Of a stretch of DNA of 64,000 nt, positions 18,379-28,215 are shown piece by piece. Every line of letters starts with the position of its first letter. The stretch's first letter is position 1. The notes below the pieces were generated by a model, which made no database searches, was not told the origin of the DNA, and was given only the letters and a program-made list of their open reading frames with translations. The position numbers and the translations under genes were made by a program. This stretch comes from an uncultured Flavobacteriales bacterium (lineage in GTDB: Bacteria; Bacteroidota; Bacteroidia; Flavobacteriales; UBA7312), in the NCBI GenBank assembly GCA_913048435.1, contig CAJWWC010000001.1:151281-215280 (forward strand), written 5' to 3'.

Positions 18379-20564
18379 TTAGCGACATCTGAAATGAATT
18401 TTATTCTGTAAAGTCTCAATTCCTCGTCAGAATATTCATCTTCTTCAAATTCACTTCTTGCTTCGTCAAATGTTGCGCTCTCAGAATTTTTAAAAAACTC
18501 AGATAATTCTTCCTCTTGATATTCATCAATAATTTCATCAAGGTAATAGTTTAGATTGATTTTAGTGCCTGATTCTACAATTGTTTCTATTTCTGAAATT
18601 AATTCTTCTACAGTAAGCCCTTTGGCTGATGCAATATCTTCAATTGAAAGTTTTCTATCAATGCTTTGAATAATATAGACTTTGTTGCTAGACTGTTTAG
18701 CTACAGTTTTTACAACCATTTCTTCAGGTCTTATCACATCGTTATCCTCAACATACTGCTTGATGTATTTCATAAATGGTTCTCCAAACTTTTTAGCTTT
18801 TCCCTGTCCAACTCCATAAATTTGTGCTAGTTCATCGTTGTTTAAAGGGTATTGATTTGCCATATCAATAAGTGATGCTTCAGAAAAAATAATATTTGGT
18901 GGTAAACCTAACTGTTTCGCATATTTTTTTCTTAAATCTTTGAGATTGTTAAGTAAAATAGTATCAGCAGCAGCACTTTTAATATTACTTGTAATAGCAT
19001 TTTTAGCATTTATTGCATCATAGTCGTGATCTTCAGTAAAAAGAATTTTATGAGGATTTTGTAAATATTTATTTCCCTCTTCATTTATCTTTAGAACACC
19101 ATAACTTTCAATATCTTTTCTTAAAAAACCTTTGACTAGTGCTTGACGTATAACAGCATGCCAAAATCCTTTTGATTTATCCTTACCTTGACCAAAAATT
19201 TCTAATTTTTCTGATTTGTGTTGTTTAATTAATGCATTAGTTTCACCTACAATAACTTTAACTACTTCTTTAGCTTTTAATCTTTCACTTAAAGCTTTAA
19301 CGACATTTATTAATCTAACAATATATATTTTTCCATCAAATTTAGGCTTTGGATGTTTACAATTGTCACACATTTCGTTACAATCTTTTTCGTCAAATGT
19401 TTCTCCAAAATAGTGTAAAAGATATTTTCTTCTACACATTGAAGTCTCAGCAAAGGAAATGGTTTCTAGAATCAGCTGTCTTCCTATTTCTTGTTCTGCA
19501 ACGGGTTTGCCCTGTAAAAATTTATCTAATTTTTCAATGTCTCTATAGCTATAAAATGTTACACAATTTCCTTCTCCTCCATCTCTACCAGCACGTCCCG
19601 TTTCTTGGTAATAGCTTTCTAAACTTTTGGGAATATCATGGTGAATTACATATCTTATATCAGGTTTATCTATACCCATTCCAAAAGCAATAGTTGCAAC
19701 AATAACATCGACATCTTCCATGAGGAACGCGTCCTGGTGCTTAATTCTAATTTTATTCTCTAGTCCCGCATGATATGGTAGTGCATTTATACCGTTAACT
19801 TGTAGTGTTTCAGCTATCTCTTCAACTTTTTTTCTGCTAAGGCAATAAATTATTCCAGATTTGCCTTTGTGTTGTTTAATATATTTGATGATTTGTTTTT
19901 CAACATCAATTTTAGGTCTTATGTCATAATATAAGTTGTCTCTATTGAATGAGTCAAAAAAAACAGGGCATTCACTTATTCCAAGATTTTTTTGTATGTC
20001 CTCTCTAACTTTTGTTGTAGCTGTTGCAGTCAAAGCAATAATTGGTGCGCGTCCTATGTTTTCAATAATCTTCCTTAAATTTCTATATTCAGGTCTGAAA
20101 TCATGACCCCATTCAGAAATACAATGTGCTTCATCAATTGCATAAAATGAAATTTTTCTATTTCTTAAAAAATCAATATATTCATCTTTAGTTAAAGATT
20201 CGGGTGCAACATATAGTAGTTTTGTTTTGCCATTTTCAAGATCTTCTTTGACTTGTGTTATATCTTTTTTCGATAGCGAGGAGTTTAACACATGAGCAAT
20301 ACAATCATTATCATTAAAGCCTCTTATTGCATCTACTTGATTTTTCATTAAGGCTATTAGGGGAGATACAATTATGGCGCAACCATCACTCACTAGAGCG
20401 GGTAGCTGATAGCACATTGATTTACCACCTCCTGTTGGCATAATAACAAACGCGTCATTACCATCCAAAGTGTTTTTGATAATAGTTTCTTGTTGACTTT
20501 TGAAATGACTGAATCCAAAATAATTTTGAAGTTCATCTTTCAATGAAATGATATGTGTACTCAT
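18375..20564 (-). CDS. recQ: ATP-dependent DNA helicase RecQ
   Basis: 729 aa; MPTGGGKSMCYQLPAL, DEAHCISEWGHDFRPEYR, QETGRAGRDG, C4 zinc motif CRRKYLLHYFGE...CNEMCDNC, C-terminal HRDC-like region. Confidence 0.95.
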   Translation of the reverse strand: MSTHIISLKDELQNYFGFSHFKSQQETIIKNTLDGNDAFVIMPTGGGKSMCYQLPALVSDGCAIIVSPLIALMKNQVDAIRGFNDNDCIAHVLNSSLSKKDITQVKEDLENGKTKLLYVAPESLTKDEYIDFLRNRKISFYAIDEAHCISEWGHDFRPEYRNLRKIIENIGRAPIIALTATATTKVREDIQKNLGISECPVFFDSFNRDNLYYDIRPKIDVEKQIIKYIKQHKGKSGIIYCLSRKKVEEIAETLQVNGINALPYHAGLENKIRIKHQDAFLMEDVDVIVATIAFGMGIDKPDIRYVIHHDIPKSLESYYQETGRAGRDGGEGNCVTFYSYRDIEKLDKFLQGKPVAEQEIGRQLILETISFAETSMCRRKYLLHYFGETFDEKDCNEMCDNCKHPKPKFDGKIYIVRLINVVKALSERLKAKEVVKVIVGETNALIKQHKSEKLEIFGQGKDKSKGFWHAVIRQALVKGFLRKDIESYGVLKINEEGNKYLQNPHKILFTEDHDYDAINAKNAITSNIKSAAADTILLNNLKDLRKKYAKQLGLPPNIIFSEASLIDMANQYPLNNDELAQIYGVGQGKAKKFGEPFMKYIKQYVEDNDVIRPEEMVVKTVAKQSSNKVYIIQSIDRKLSIEDIASAKGLTVEELISEIETIVESGTKINLNYYLDEIIDEYQEEELSEFFKNSESATFDEARSEFEEDEYSDEELRLYRIKFISDVAN

Positions 20565-20800
20565 TTAATTTATCCAAGCTAATAATTTGGTACTTTTGTA
20601 TTCAAATTAACTATTTTATAAATGTAAATAAATTTATTGATCAATTCAAAATAAATAAGTTTAAATCTAATTTAGAAATTATAAAAATTGCTTATTCTTT
20701 TTTAAGAATTGGACACATTTTACTTATTTAAAGGTATTGACAAATTATAATTTTTATTTAAATTTTTAAGATAAACTTTAAAAAGAAAGAAACTAAATTA

Positions 20801-21607
20801 ATGCAGAAAACAGATAAAAAAAAGCAAGAACAGTCTTTTTTAGATCATCTAGAGGTTCTCCGCTGGCATCTTATTAGAAGTTTTATTGCTATTTTGTTAT
20901 TTACAGTCATAGCTTTTTTATTTCCTGAGATTTTATTTGATAAGATAATATTTGCAGCAAAAGATTCTTCATTTGCAACTTACAGATTTTTTTGTTGGAT
21001 GTCAGAAACACTTAATTTTGGACAAGCTTTGTGTATCAACGAAATGCCATTTGAATTAATGAATATAAATATGTCTGGTCAATTCAGCACCCACATTATT
21101 TCTTCGGTTATTGCTGGCTTTATTATTTCTTTTCCGTATATATTCTGGGAAATGTGGTGTTTTGTAAAACCAGCACTTCATAGTAATGAGAAAAGATATT
21201 CCAAAGGTGTTGTTTTCTATACTTCTCTTCTTTTTACAATAGGTGTATTGTTTGGATATTATGCTGTAGCTCCCTTGTCTATTCAATTTTTAGGAAACTA
21301 TCAAGTTAGCCCTGAAGTAGTTAATCAAATCAATCTCAATTCTTACATATCTACTGTGACAACAGTATGTTTGGCAAATGGTGTAGTTTTTCTTTTGCCT
21401 GTATTAATATATTTTTTAAGCAAATTAGGTTTTATTACTCCTGACTTTTTGAGGCGATACAGAAGACATGCTATTGTTATGTTAATGATCATGGCAGCAA
21501 TAATAACCCCCCCTGATATAATGAGTTTAATTTTGGTGACCTTTCCACTAATGCTTCTTTATGAAGTTAGTATAAAGGTATCTACAAAGTTTCAAGATGA
21601 AGAATGA
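20801..21607 (+). CDS. tatC: Sec-independent protein translocase TatC
   Basis: 268 aa; [54 protein letters not shown]. Confidence 0.95.
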   Translation: MQKTDKKKQEQSFLDHLEVLRWHLIRSFIAILLFTVIAFLFPEILFDKIIFAAKDSSFATYRFFCWMSETLNFGQALCINEMPFELMNINMSGQFSTHIISSVIAGFIISFPYIFWEMWCFVKPALHSNEKRYSKGVVFYTSLLFTIGVLFGYYAVAPLSIQFLGNYQVSPEVVNQINLNSYISTVTTVCLANGVVFLLPVLIYFLSKLGFITPDFLRRYRRHAIVMLMIMAAIITPPDIMSLILVTFPLMLLYEVSIKVSTKFQDEE

Positions 21608-22329
21608 AGATTGCAGCTAAAAATATAGTTAAGACTTATCGAAATAAAAAAGTTGTTAATAAAATTTCGCTTGAAATAAAACAGGGAGAAATTGTTGGGT
21701 TACTAGGCCCAAATGGAGCTGGTAAAACTACAACTTTTTATATGATGGTTGGTTTAGTAAAGCCTGACGATGGATGTATTTTTCTAGAAAAAGAAAATGT
21801 GACTAGTCAGCCAATGTATCGTAGAGCTCAAATGGGAATTGGTTATTTAGCTCAAGAAGCATCGATTTTTAGAAAGCTATCTGTTGAGGACAATATATTA
21901 GCTGTTCTTGAAATGACAAATTTATCAAAATCTGCACAACTCGAGAAGTTAGAATCTTTACTTAGTGAATTTGGATTATTATCAATTCGTAAAAACTTGG
22001 GAGACTTGCTTTCTGGCGGAGAAAGACGAAGAACAGAAATTGCTCGTTGTTTGGCAACTGATCCAAAATTTATTTTACTAGATGAGCCCTTTGCTGGGGT
22101 TGATCCTATTGCTGTAGAGGATATTCAGCGAATTGTATCAAAATTGAAAGATAAGAACATAGGAATACTTATTACTGACCATAATGTCCACGAAACGCTT
22201 TCAATTACCGACAGGGCTTACTTGTTATTTGAAGGTAAAATTCTGAAATCTGGAACAGCTGACGAACTGGCGGCTGACGATCAAGTCAGAAAAGTATATT
22301 TAGGTAAGAATTTCGAATTAAGAAAATAA
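21604..22329 (+). CDS. lptB: LPS export ABC transporter ATP-binding protein
   Basis: 241 aa; [57 protein letters not shown] overlap with tatC. Confidence 0.95.
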   Translation: MKIAAKNIVKTYRNKKVVNKISLEIKQGEIVGLLGPNGAGKTTTFYMMVGLVKPDDGCIFLEKENVTSQPMYRRAQMGIGYLAQEASIFRKLSVEDNILAVLEMTNLSKSAQLEKLESLLSEFGLLSIRKNLGDLLSGGERRRTEIARCLATDPKFILLDEPFAGVDPIAVEDIQRIVSKLKDKNIGILITDHNVHETLSITDRAYLLFEGKILKSGTADELAADDQVRKVYLGKNFELRK

Positions 22330-22332
22330 TTT

Positions 22333-22584
22333 CTAAGCTGATTTAATTTTAAAATTGTAAGCTTCCATAATTTGGTTACACAGTATTTCAGAACAGGCTT
22401 TGTCAACTTTTTTACTAGCTTCGACCTCACTGGTTGCCTCTATTTCTAAAGTTATATGTTTACCGATTCTAACATTAGTGATTTCTGGAAGGCCAACATT
22501 TTTCATGCTACCACTGACAGCTTTTCCTTGTGGGTCCAATAGTGCCTTTAATGGCATTATGTCAATTTCTGCTATAAATTTCAT
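22333..22584 (-). CDS. purS: Phosphoribosylformylglycinamidine synthase subunit PurS
   Basis: 83 aa; MKFIAEIDIMPLKALLDPQGKAVSGSMKNVGLPEITNVRIGKHITLEIEA. Confidence 0.88.
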   Translation of the reverse strand: MKFIAEIDIMPLKALLDPQGKAVSGSMKNVGLPEITNVRIGKHITLEIEATSEVEASKKVDKACSEILCNQIMEAYNFKIKSA

Positions 22585-23312
22585 TTAAATTGATTTTTGA
22601 TAATCGACATCACAATATACAAAATTAAAATTATTGGAACAGATTCTAAGCATAAGATTGATAATAATATTATACTTATTGTAATTAGTAAATATCGGAA
22701 CTTATTTTCTGACCAATTATAGGATTTAAATTTTAGCGCTATCATACTTAAATTAGATATCATTAATAAACTAAATATAAATACATTAATTATAATAACC
22801 TCTTTTCTGTAAATTAAATCATATACAAACCCTTCTTTGTATTCTGCAATGAATGGGATAGAAATAAAAAAAAGTGCATTGGCAGGTGTTGGTAAGCCAA
22901 TGAATGAATTGCTTTGTTTGTTATCAATATTGAATTTTGCCAAACGATAAGCTGAAAATAATGGTATTAAAAAAGCAATGTAAGGCGTGTAATGTGTTGA
23001 ATAATTACTCAGGTTATTAGTTGCTGTAAAGTAGCTTTCTGTTTCTAGAAAAAATAATAATTGAAAAACGATGATTGAAGGAGCCAAGCCAAATGTAATT
23101 AAGTCTGCCAAACTGTCTAGCTGTTTTCCCATTTCGCCATTAGATTTAAGTAATCTAGCAAAAAAACCATCGAAAAAGTCAAGAAATGCGCCTAAAAGGA
23201 TGCATGTAGAAGCTAATGTTAAGTTACCGCCAAAGGCAAAAAGGATAGCTAAAATACCGAATGCTAGGTTTGCTAAAGTAATTAGATTGGGTATGTGTTT
23301 AAAAATGCTCAA
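22581..23312 (-). CDS. pssA: CDP-diacylglycerol-serine O-phosphatidyltransferase
   Basis: 243 aa; IPNLITLANLAFG, CDP-alcohol phosphatidyltransferase-like DFFDGFFARLLKSNGEMGKQLDSLADLITFGLAPS; TTG start. Confidence 0.92.
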   Translation of the reverse strand: MSIFKHIPNLITLANLAFGILAILFAFGGNLTLASTCILLGAFLDFFDGFFARLLKSNGEMGKQLDSLADLITFGLAPSIIVFQLLFFLETESYFTATNNLSNYSTHYTPYIAFLIPLFSAYRLAKFNIDNKQSNSFIGLPTPANALFFISIPFIAEYKEGFVYDLIYRKEVIIINVFIFSLLMISNLSMIALKFKSYNWSENKFRYLLITISIILLSILCLESVPIILILYIVMSIIKNQFK

Positions 23313-23346
23313 TAAATACGATATTTGCTATGCAATAATACAAAAG

Positions 23347-24873
23347 ATGTTTCGCAAACTACTACTTTGCCTTATTTCAGCTTTATTTTTGGTGCTTTCA
23401 TGGCCACCATCAGGTTTTCCATTACTCATTTTTAGTGCTTTTGTGCCTTTATTTTTTGTTGTGAAAGACCTTCAAAAGAAAAGATTCGCTTTTGTCTATT
23501 CTTTTTTGGTTTTTGCTTTGTGGAACTCATTCACAACTTACTGGATTTATTATGCCAGTTTGTTTGGTGTTGTGGCAGCGGTTTGTGTAAATAGTTTTTT
23601 GATGGCTGGTGTGATTACTCTGTTCTTATGGTTAAAATCAAAGTTTAACGATAGACGTTCATGGTGGGCGCTTATCAGCATATGGTTAAGTTTTGAGTAT
23701 CTTCATTTAAATTGGGATTTGTCTTGGCCTTGGTTAACTTTAGGAAATGTATTTGCTCATTATCCTGAATTTATACAATGGTATGAATACACTGGCACTT
23801 TAGGAGGAAGTCTATGGATATTATTAGTTAATATTATTGTATATCACTCCATAAAAAATAAATCTAAATATGTTTTATCACTTACAGTTGTTGGTTTGCC
23901 AATCTTATTCTCATTTTTAATTAATACTAAGAATGAAACAGGAAAAGTCGTTGAGATTGTGGTGGTACAACCTAATATTGACCCTTATTTTGAAAAATTT
24001 ACTGACCTAACTTCTATGCAACAATTAGAAAAGTTTATCGAATTAGCTGAAAGTAAATTAAATTCATCTACCAATTATTTAATAGGTCCAGAAACAGCTA
24101 TAGTTGATGGGGTATGGGAAAATAAAATCGAAAATTCTACAGAAATAAAGAGATTGTTAGAATTAATTGAAAATTACCCTCAATTGAATATCATTGTTGG
24201 TGCAGTCACTTACAAAGCTTATTCTAAATCTGACAAAATTCCCAAAACAGCACGCCAGTTTGTAGGTTCAGATGATTATTATGATGTTTTTAATTCTGCT
24301 ATTCAAATAAATACTTCTGAAATATCTGTTTATAATAAGTCTAAGTTGGTTCAAGGTGTAGAGTTTACGCCCTTTCCAGCATTTCTAGAGAACTTTGAAT
24401 TTTTAGCTATTGACTTGGGTGGAATTACTGGCAGTCTTGGTACGCAAGATTATAGAGAAGTATTTGAATCTAATTCAGCAAAAATTGCACCTATAATTTG
24501 TTATGAATCTATTTTTGGAGAATTCATTAGTCAGTATGTAAGAAATGGCGCTGATTTGTTTACAATTATTACCAACGATGGGTGGTGGAAAGATACGCCT
24601 GGATATAAACAACATTTAAATTATGCTAGTCTTAGAGCTATTGAATGTAGGAAAGCAATTGCTCGTTCTGCTAATACAGGAGTTTCCGCCCTCATTGATT
24701 GTAAAGGAATAATAACAAATGCCACCCGATGGGATGAGGAAACAGTAATAAAAGGTCGTTTAGAAACGAACACAACTCAAACTTTTTATGTTAAGTTCGG
24801 CGACTATATCGGTCGAATATCTACTTTTATTTCTGTATTGTTTTTATTATTTGCATTGGCTAAAAGGTCATAA
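23347..24873 (+). CDS. lnt: Apolipoprotein N-acyltransferase
   Basis: MFRKLLLCLISALFLVLSWPPSGFPLLIF..., PICYESIFGEF, FTIITNDGWWKDTPGYKQHLNYASLRAIECRKAIARSANTG. Start moved from 23071, which lies inside divergent pssA. Confidence 0.92.
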   Translation: MFRKLLLCLISALFLVLSWPPSGFPLLIFSAFVPLFFVVKDLQKKRFAFVYSFLVFALWNSFTTYWIYYASLFGVVAAVCVNSFLMAGVITLFLWLKSKFNDRRSWWALISIWLSFEYLHLNWDLSWPWLTLGNVFAHYPEFIQWYEYTGTLGGSLWILLVNIIVYHSIKNKSKYVLSLTVVGLPILFSFLINTKNETGKVVEIVVVQPNIDPYFEKFTDLTSMQQLEKFIELAESKLNSSTNYLIGPETAIVDGVWENKIENSTEIKRLLELIENYPQLNIIVGAVTYKAYSKSDKIPKTARQFVGSDDYYDVFNSAIQINTSEISVYNKSKLVQGVEFTPFPAFLENFEFLAIDLGGITGSLGTQDYREVFESNSAKIAPIICYESIFGEFISQYVRNGADLFTIITNDGWWKDTPGYKQHLNYASLRAIECRKAIARSANTGVSALIDCKGIITNATRWDEETVIKGRLETNTTQTFYVKFGDYIGRISTFISVLFLLFALAKRS

Positions 24874-25114
24874 TTAAATTTTGTTCTTCATTATTTGATG
24901 ATGCTTCTACATTTAGTATAATATTTGTTGGAGTATTTTTTTTAAAATAGTGTTAGTATTTTTCCTAAAAATTATAAGAATATTGCCAATTATAAAAACA
25001 GTCGTAATAATCATTTCGCAAATTTTCATAATTTCTCATAGATAAAATTTCAATAATTTTTAAAAAATTTAATAAAGCTGTTTAATTTGATATTTTAATG
25101 GCTTGAATATTGTT

Positions 25115-25122
25115 TAGTTTTG
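25115..25122 (+). promoter_or_regulatory. TAnnTTTG -7 element (TAGTTTTG) 5 nt before the pabB ATG
   Basis: TAGTTTTG at 25115-25122, ATG at 25128; no upstream TTG at ideal spacing. Confidence 0.4.
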
Positions 25123-25127
25123 TGCTC

Positions 25128-26423
25128 ATGCGTCAGACTGCAGTATATAACATTTCAGAAATAGAATTTTTCAAAAAACGTTTAACATCTTGGGCTTCAC
25201 AGTTTGAGCAATCGGCTGTTTTACAAGGAACTACAGATGAAAATAGCGGTTTGTATTTAAAGTACGATATGTTAGTTGGTGTTGATGCCCTTGATGAGCT
25301 TTTTTCTGAAAAAGATAGTTTTAATAACTTATTTAACTTCCATTATCACAAACAAGATTGGCTTTTTGGTTATATTTCTTATGATTTGAAAAACGAGATT
25401 GAAGATTTGAAATCCGAAAATTTAGATTTTTTAAACTTTCCACACTTGCATTTTTTCCAACCTAAGTGGGTATTTGAAATCATAGACGACCAAGTCATGA
25501 TTCATTTTCCCACAAATGTAGAGCGTAAAGAAATACAACTTTTATTTAAGGAAATTATGCATTTTGAATTGAAGGATACCTCCAACGGAACTGTAAGTGT
25601 TGAAGCAAGAATTAGCAAGGAGGAATACATTGAAGGATTTAAAAAATTACAACAACACATCTTTAGAGGAGATATTTATGAGGTTAACTATTGCCAAGAA
25701 TTTTTCGTAAAAAATGTGGATTTAAACCCTATTACTGTTTATCAAAACTTATATAACGTTTCAAAACCACCTTTTGCAGCCTTTTACAGATGTCAAGATA
25801 AGCACCTAATGTGTGCTAGTCCAGAGCGATTTCTCAAAAAAGATTCTAAAATGCTAATTTCTCAACCCATAAAAGGAACAAGAAAAAGAAGTGCAAAAGT
25901 AGATGAAGATAATCGTTTAAAAAATGAATTGTTACACTGTCCTAAAGAACAATCTGAAAATGTGATGATTGTTGATTTAGTTAGAAATGATTTGTCCAAG
26001 ACTGCTAGTCCCTTATCCGTGAAAGTACAGGAGCTTTATGGTATTTATTCTTTTCCTCAAGTACATCAAATGATTTCTACAGTAATTTCAGAATTGGAAG
26101 AAAATATACCTTGGACGGAAGCCATTCGTCACACCTTTCCAATGGGTAGTATGACTGGAGCACCTAAGATTAGCGCTATGCAGCTTATTGAAAAGATAGA
26201 AGTTTTTAAAAGAGGGTTGTACTCTGGTGCAGTTGGATTTGTTACTCCTGATTCTAATTTTGATTTTAATGTTGTTATAAGAAGTATACTTTATAATTCT
26301 ACTAATCAATATGCATCTTTGCCAGTAGGTAGTGCTATAACTGCAAATGCCAATCCGCATGATGAGTATGATGAATGTTATTTAAAAGCAAAAGCTATGA
26401 TGGAGGTGCTAAATGCTGGATAA
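25128..26423 (+). CDS. pabB: Aminodeoxychorismate synthase component I / chorismate-binding enzyme
   Basis: GDIYEVNYCQEF, ASPERFL, QPIKGTRKR, MIVDLVRNDLS, FPMGSMTGAPKISAMQLI. ATG at 25128 preferred over the TTG at 25110, which sits in the predicted promoter. Confidence 0.9.
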   Translation: MRQTAVYNISEIEFFKKRLTSWASQFEQSAVLQGTTDENSGLYLKYDMLVGVDALDELFSEKDSFNNLFNFHYHKQDWLFGYISYDLKNEIEDLKSENLDFLNFPHLHFFQPKWVFEIIDDQVMIHFPTNVERKEIQLLFKEIMHFELKDTSNGTVSVEARISKEEYIEGFKKLQQHIFRGDIYEVNYCQEFFVKNVDLNPITVYQNLYNVSKPPFAAFYRCQDKHLMCASPERFLKKDSKMLISQPIKGTRKRSAKVDEDNRLKNELLHCPKEQSENVMIVDLVRNDLSKTASPLSVKVQELYGIYSFPQVHQMISTVISELEENIPWTEAIRHTFPMGSMTGAPKISAMQLIEKIEVFKRGLYSGAVGFVTPDSNFDFNVVIRSILYNSTNQYASLPVGSAITANANPHDEYDECYLKAKAMMEVLNAG

Positions 26424-27732
26424 ACTAAAATCTTTTATAGCTGAATATCAATTGGTAGAACCTAATGATCGATTACTTCTAGCAGTTAGTGGTGGTAAAG
26501 ATAGTGTTTTGATGGCTCACCTTTTTCATCAATTAGACTATACTTTTGCAATAGCTCATTGTAATTTTAAATTAAGAGCAAAAGATAGTGATGCCGATGA
26601 AAAGTTCGTTGAAGAATTAGCCCATAAATTAAACGTTACTTTTTATTCTCAATCATTTGATACCAAGACATATGCTATTGAAAATAAATTATCCATTCAA
26701 ATGGCAGCTAGAGATTTGCGATATAAATGGTTTGACAATTTGATTAATAAAGAGGGGTATAAAAAAATTGTAACAGCTCATCATCAAGACGATGCCATAG
26801 AAACTTTACTAATTAAAAAAAGTAGAAAATCTAGTATTGGCGCTATGCAAGGAATTCCAGTTAAAAATGACAATATTATAAGACCTTTTCTGCCTTTCGG
26901 AGTAAAGCAAATTCAAAATTATATTTTAGAAAATTCTATTGAATTCAGAGAAGACAAATCTAATTCATCTGCTCAATATCAAAGAAATATTATCAGAAAA
27001 TCATTGCAATATGAAAGTCAAGATAAAAGAGTTAAATATCTTAATGAGATAGAAAAGAATAAAAATATCTATTCCAAGCTTCTCGAAAAATGTGAGAGAT
27101 ATAAAATTAAATTTTGTGAAGACAAAAATAGTGGCATTTTCTTACCATTTGAATACCTTGCCAAGCAAGATGAAAAGCAAGAAATTTTATACGAATTACT
27201 AAAGTATTACGGACCATTTTCTTGGCGAGATGTTTTTTCTCTAATTGATAGTGAAGTTGGTAAGTATGTAGCCAACTCTGATTACAGAATTGTTAGAGAA
27301 CGACAAGGACTATTTCTTTCAAAAATATCAGATGATTTAAAAGAACAGCTTTTAATTAATATTAACGATACAGTGTTAACTTACCCTATCAGTATCAAGC
27401 TAAGTATTTACAATGTCAAAGATTTCAAACTCATTAAGAACAGTCGTTTAGCTGCTTTGGACTACAATAAACTTTACTTCCCACTAATACTGCGTCCTTG
27501 GCAAAAGGGTGATATTTTTACTCCATTAGGAATGAAAGGTAAAAAGAAAATTAGTGATTTTATGATTGACGAAAAATTTTCTACATATCAAAAAGAAAAT
27601 ACTTGGGTAATTTGTTCGTTAGATAACATAGTTTGTATAGTAGGTCACCGTATTAATGATGAATTCAAACTTGTACCTGAGACAGAAAAAGTATATCTTG
27701 TCGAACCTTTGATTAATGAATATGAAAAGTGA
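26413..27732 (+). CDS. tilS: tRNA(Ile)-lysidine synthetase
   Basis: 439 aa; AVSGGKDSVLMAHLF PP-loop, HHQDDAIETLL, C-terminal RPWQKGDIFTPLGMKGKKKISDFMIDEK. Confidence 0.95.
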   Translation: MLDKLKSFIAEYQLVEPNDRLLLAVSGGKDSVLMAHLFHQLDYTFAIAHCNFKLRAKDSDADEKFVEELAHKLNVTFYSQSFDTKTYAIENKLSIQMAARDLRYKWFDNLINKEGYKKIVTAHHQDDAIETLLIKKSRKSSIGAMQGIPVKNDNIIRPFLPFGVKQIQNYILENSIEFREDKSNSSAQYQRNIIRKSLQYESQDKRVKYLNEIEKNKNIYSKLLEKCERYKIKFCEDKNSGIFLPFEYLAKQDEKQEILYELLKYYGPFSWRDVFSLIDSEVGKYVANSDYRIVRERQGLFLSKISDDLKEQLLININDTVLTYPISIKLSIYNVKDFKLIKNSRLAALDYNKLYFPLILRPWQKGDIFTPLGMKGKKKISDFMIDEKFSTYQKENTWVICSLDNIVCIVGHRINDEFKLVPETEKVYLVEPLINEYEK

Positions 27733-28213
27733 TATTATATTTGAAGAAAGTCAATATTTAGGCTACAACAGACTCTCATTTTTAAGGAGAATGGTTTTAG
27801 CTTTATTTTGTTTTTTATCATATTATTGGTCAGGTCAATCTATTGATACTGAAGGTTCAGGAAGCCTTTTATTTTTTTTAGGTGTATCAATAATTATCAT
27901 TTCAGCAATTCTTGTTTTTATCCTTCATTACCGAACAATAGTAGAAAATGGCAGTCTAATTTTGGATGGACTTTGGACAGCTAGAAAAGTAAAAATTGAT
28001 TTATCATCAATTAAAGAAATAAGTAAAGTAAAGTACAGTCGTTTCTTTTTTAATAGGGCAGTATATAACTTACACCTAAGAGGAGCAATCCATTTTTATA
28101 CACGAGGAAAAGAGTGTGTCCAACTCACTGATAAAGATGGTCTAAAATACCTCATAGGCACTCAAAAACCTACAGAATTGTTAAGAGTACTAAAAGAACA
28201 ATTAACAAAATAA
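27716..28213 (+). CDS. Hypothetical membrane protein with two TM segments
   Basis: 165 aa, two hydrophobic segments then a soluble beta-rich tail; overlaps tilS end. Confidence 0.6.
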   Translation: MNMKSDIIFEESQYLGYNRLSFLRRMVLALFCFLSYYWSGQSIDTEGSGSLLFFLGVSIIIISAILVFILHYRTIVENGSLILDGLWTARKVKIDLSSIKEISKVKYSRFFFNRAVYNLHLRGAIHFYTRGKECVQLTDKDGLKYLIGTQKPTELLRVLKEQLTK

Positions 28214-28215
28214 TT

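Noticed and set aside
23071-23346. N-terminal extension of the Lnt ORF
   Set aside because: It overlaps divergent pssA antisense; Lnt-like sequence begins only at MFRKLLLC (23347).
26088-26360. 90-aa minus-strand ORF within pabB
   Set aside because: Shadow ORF of a conserved enzyme.
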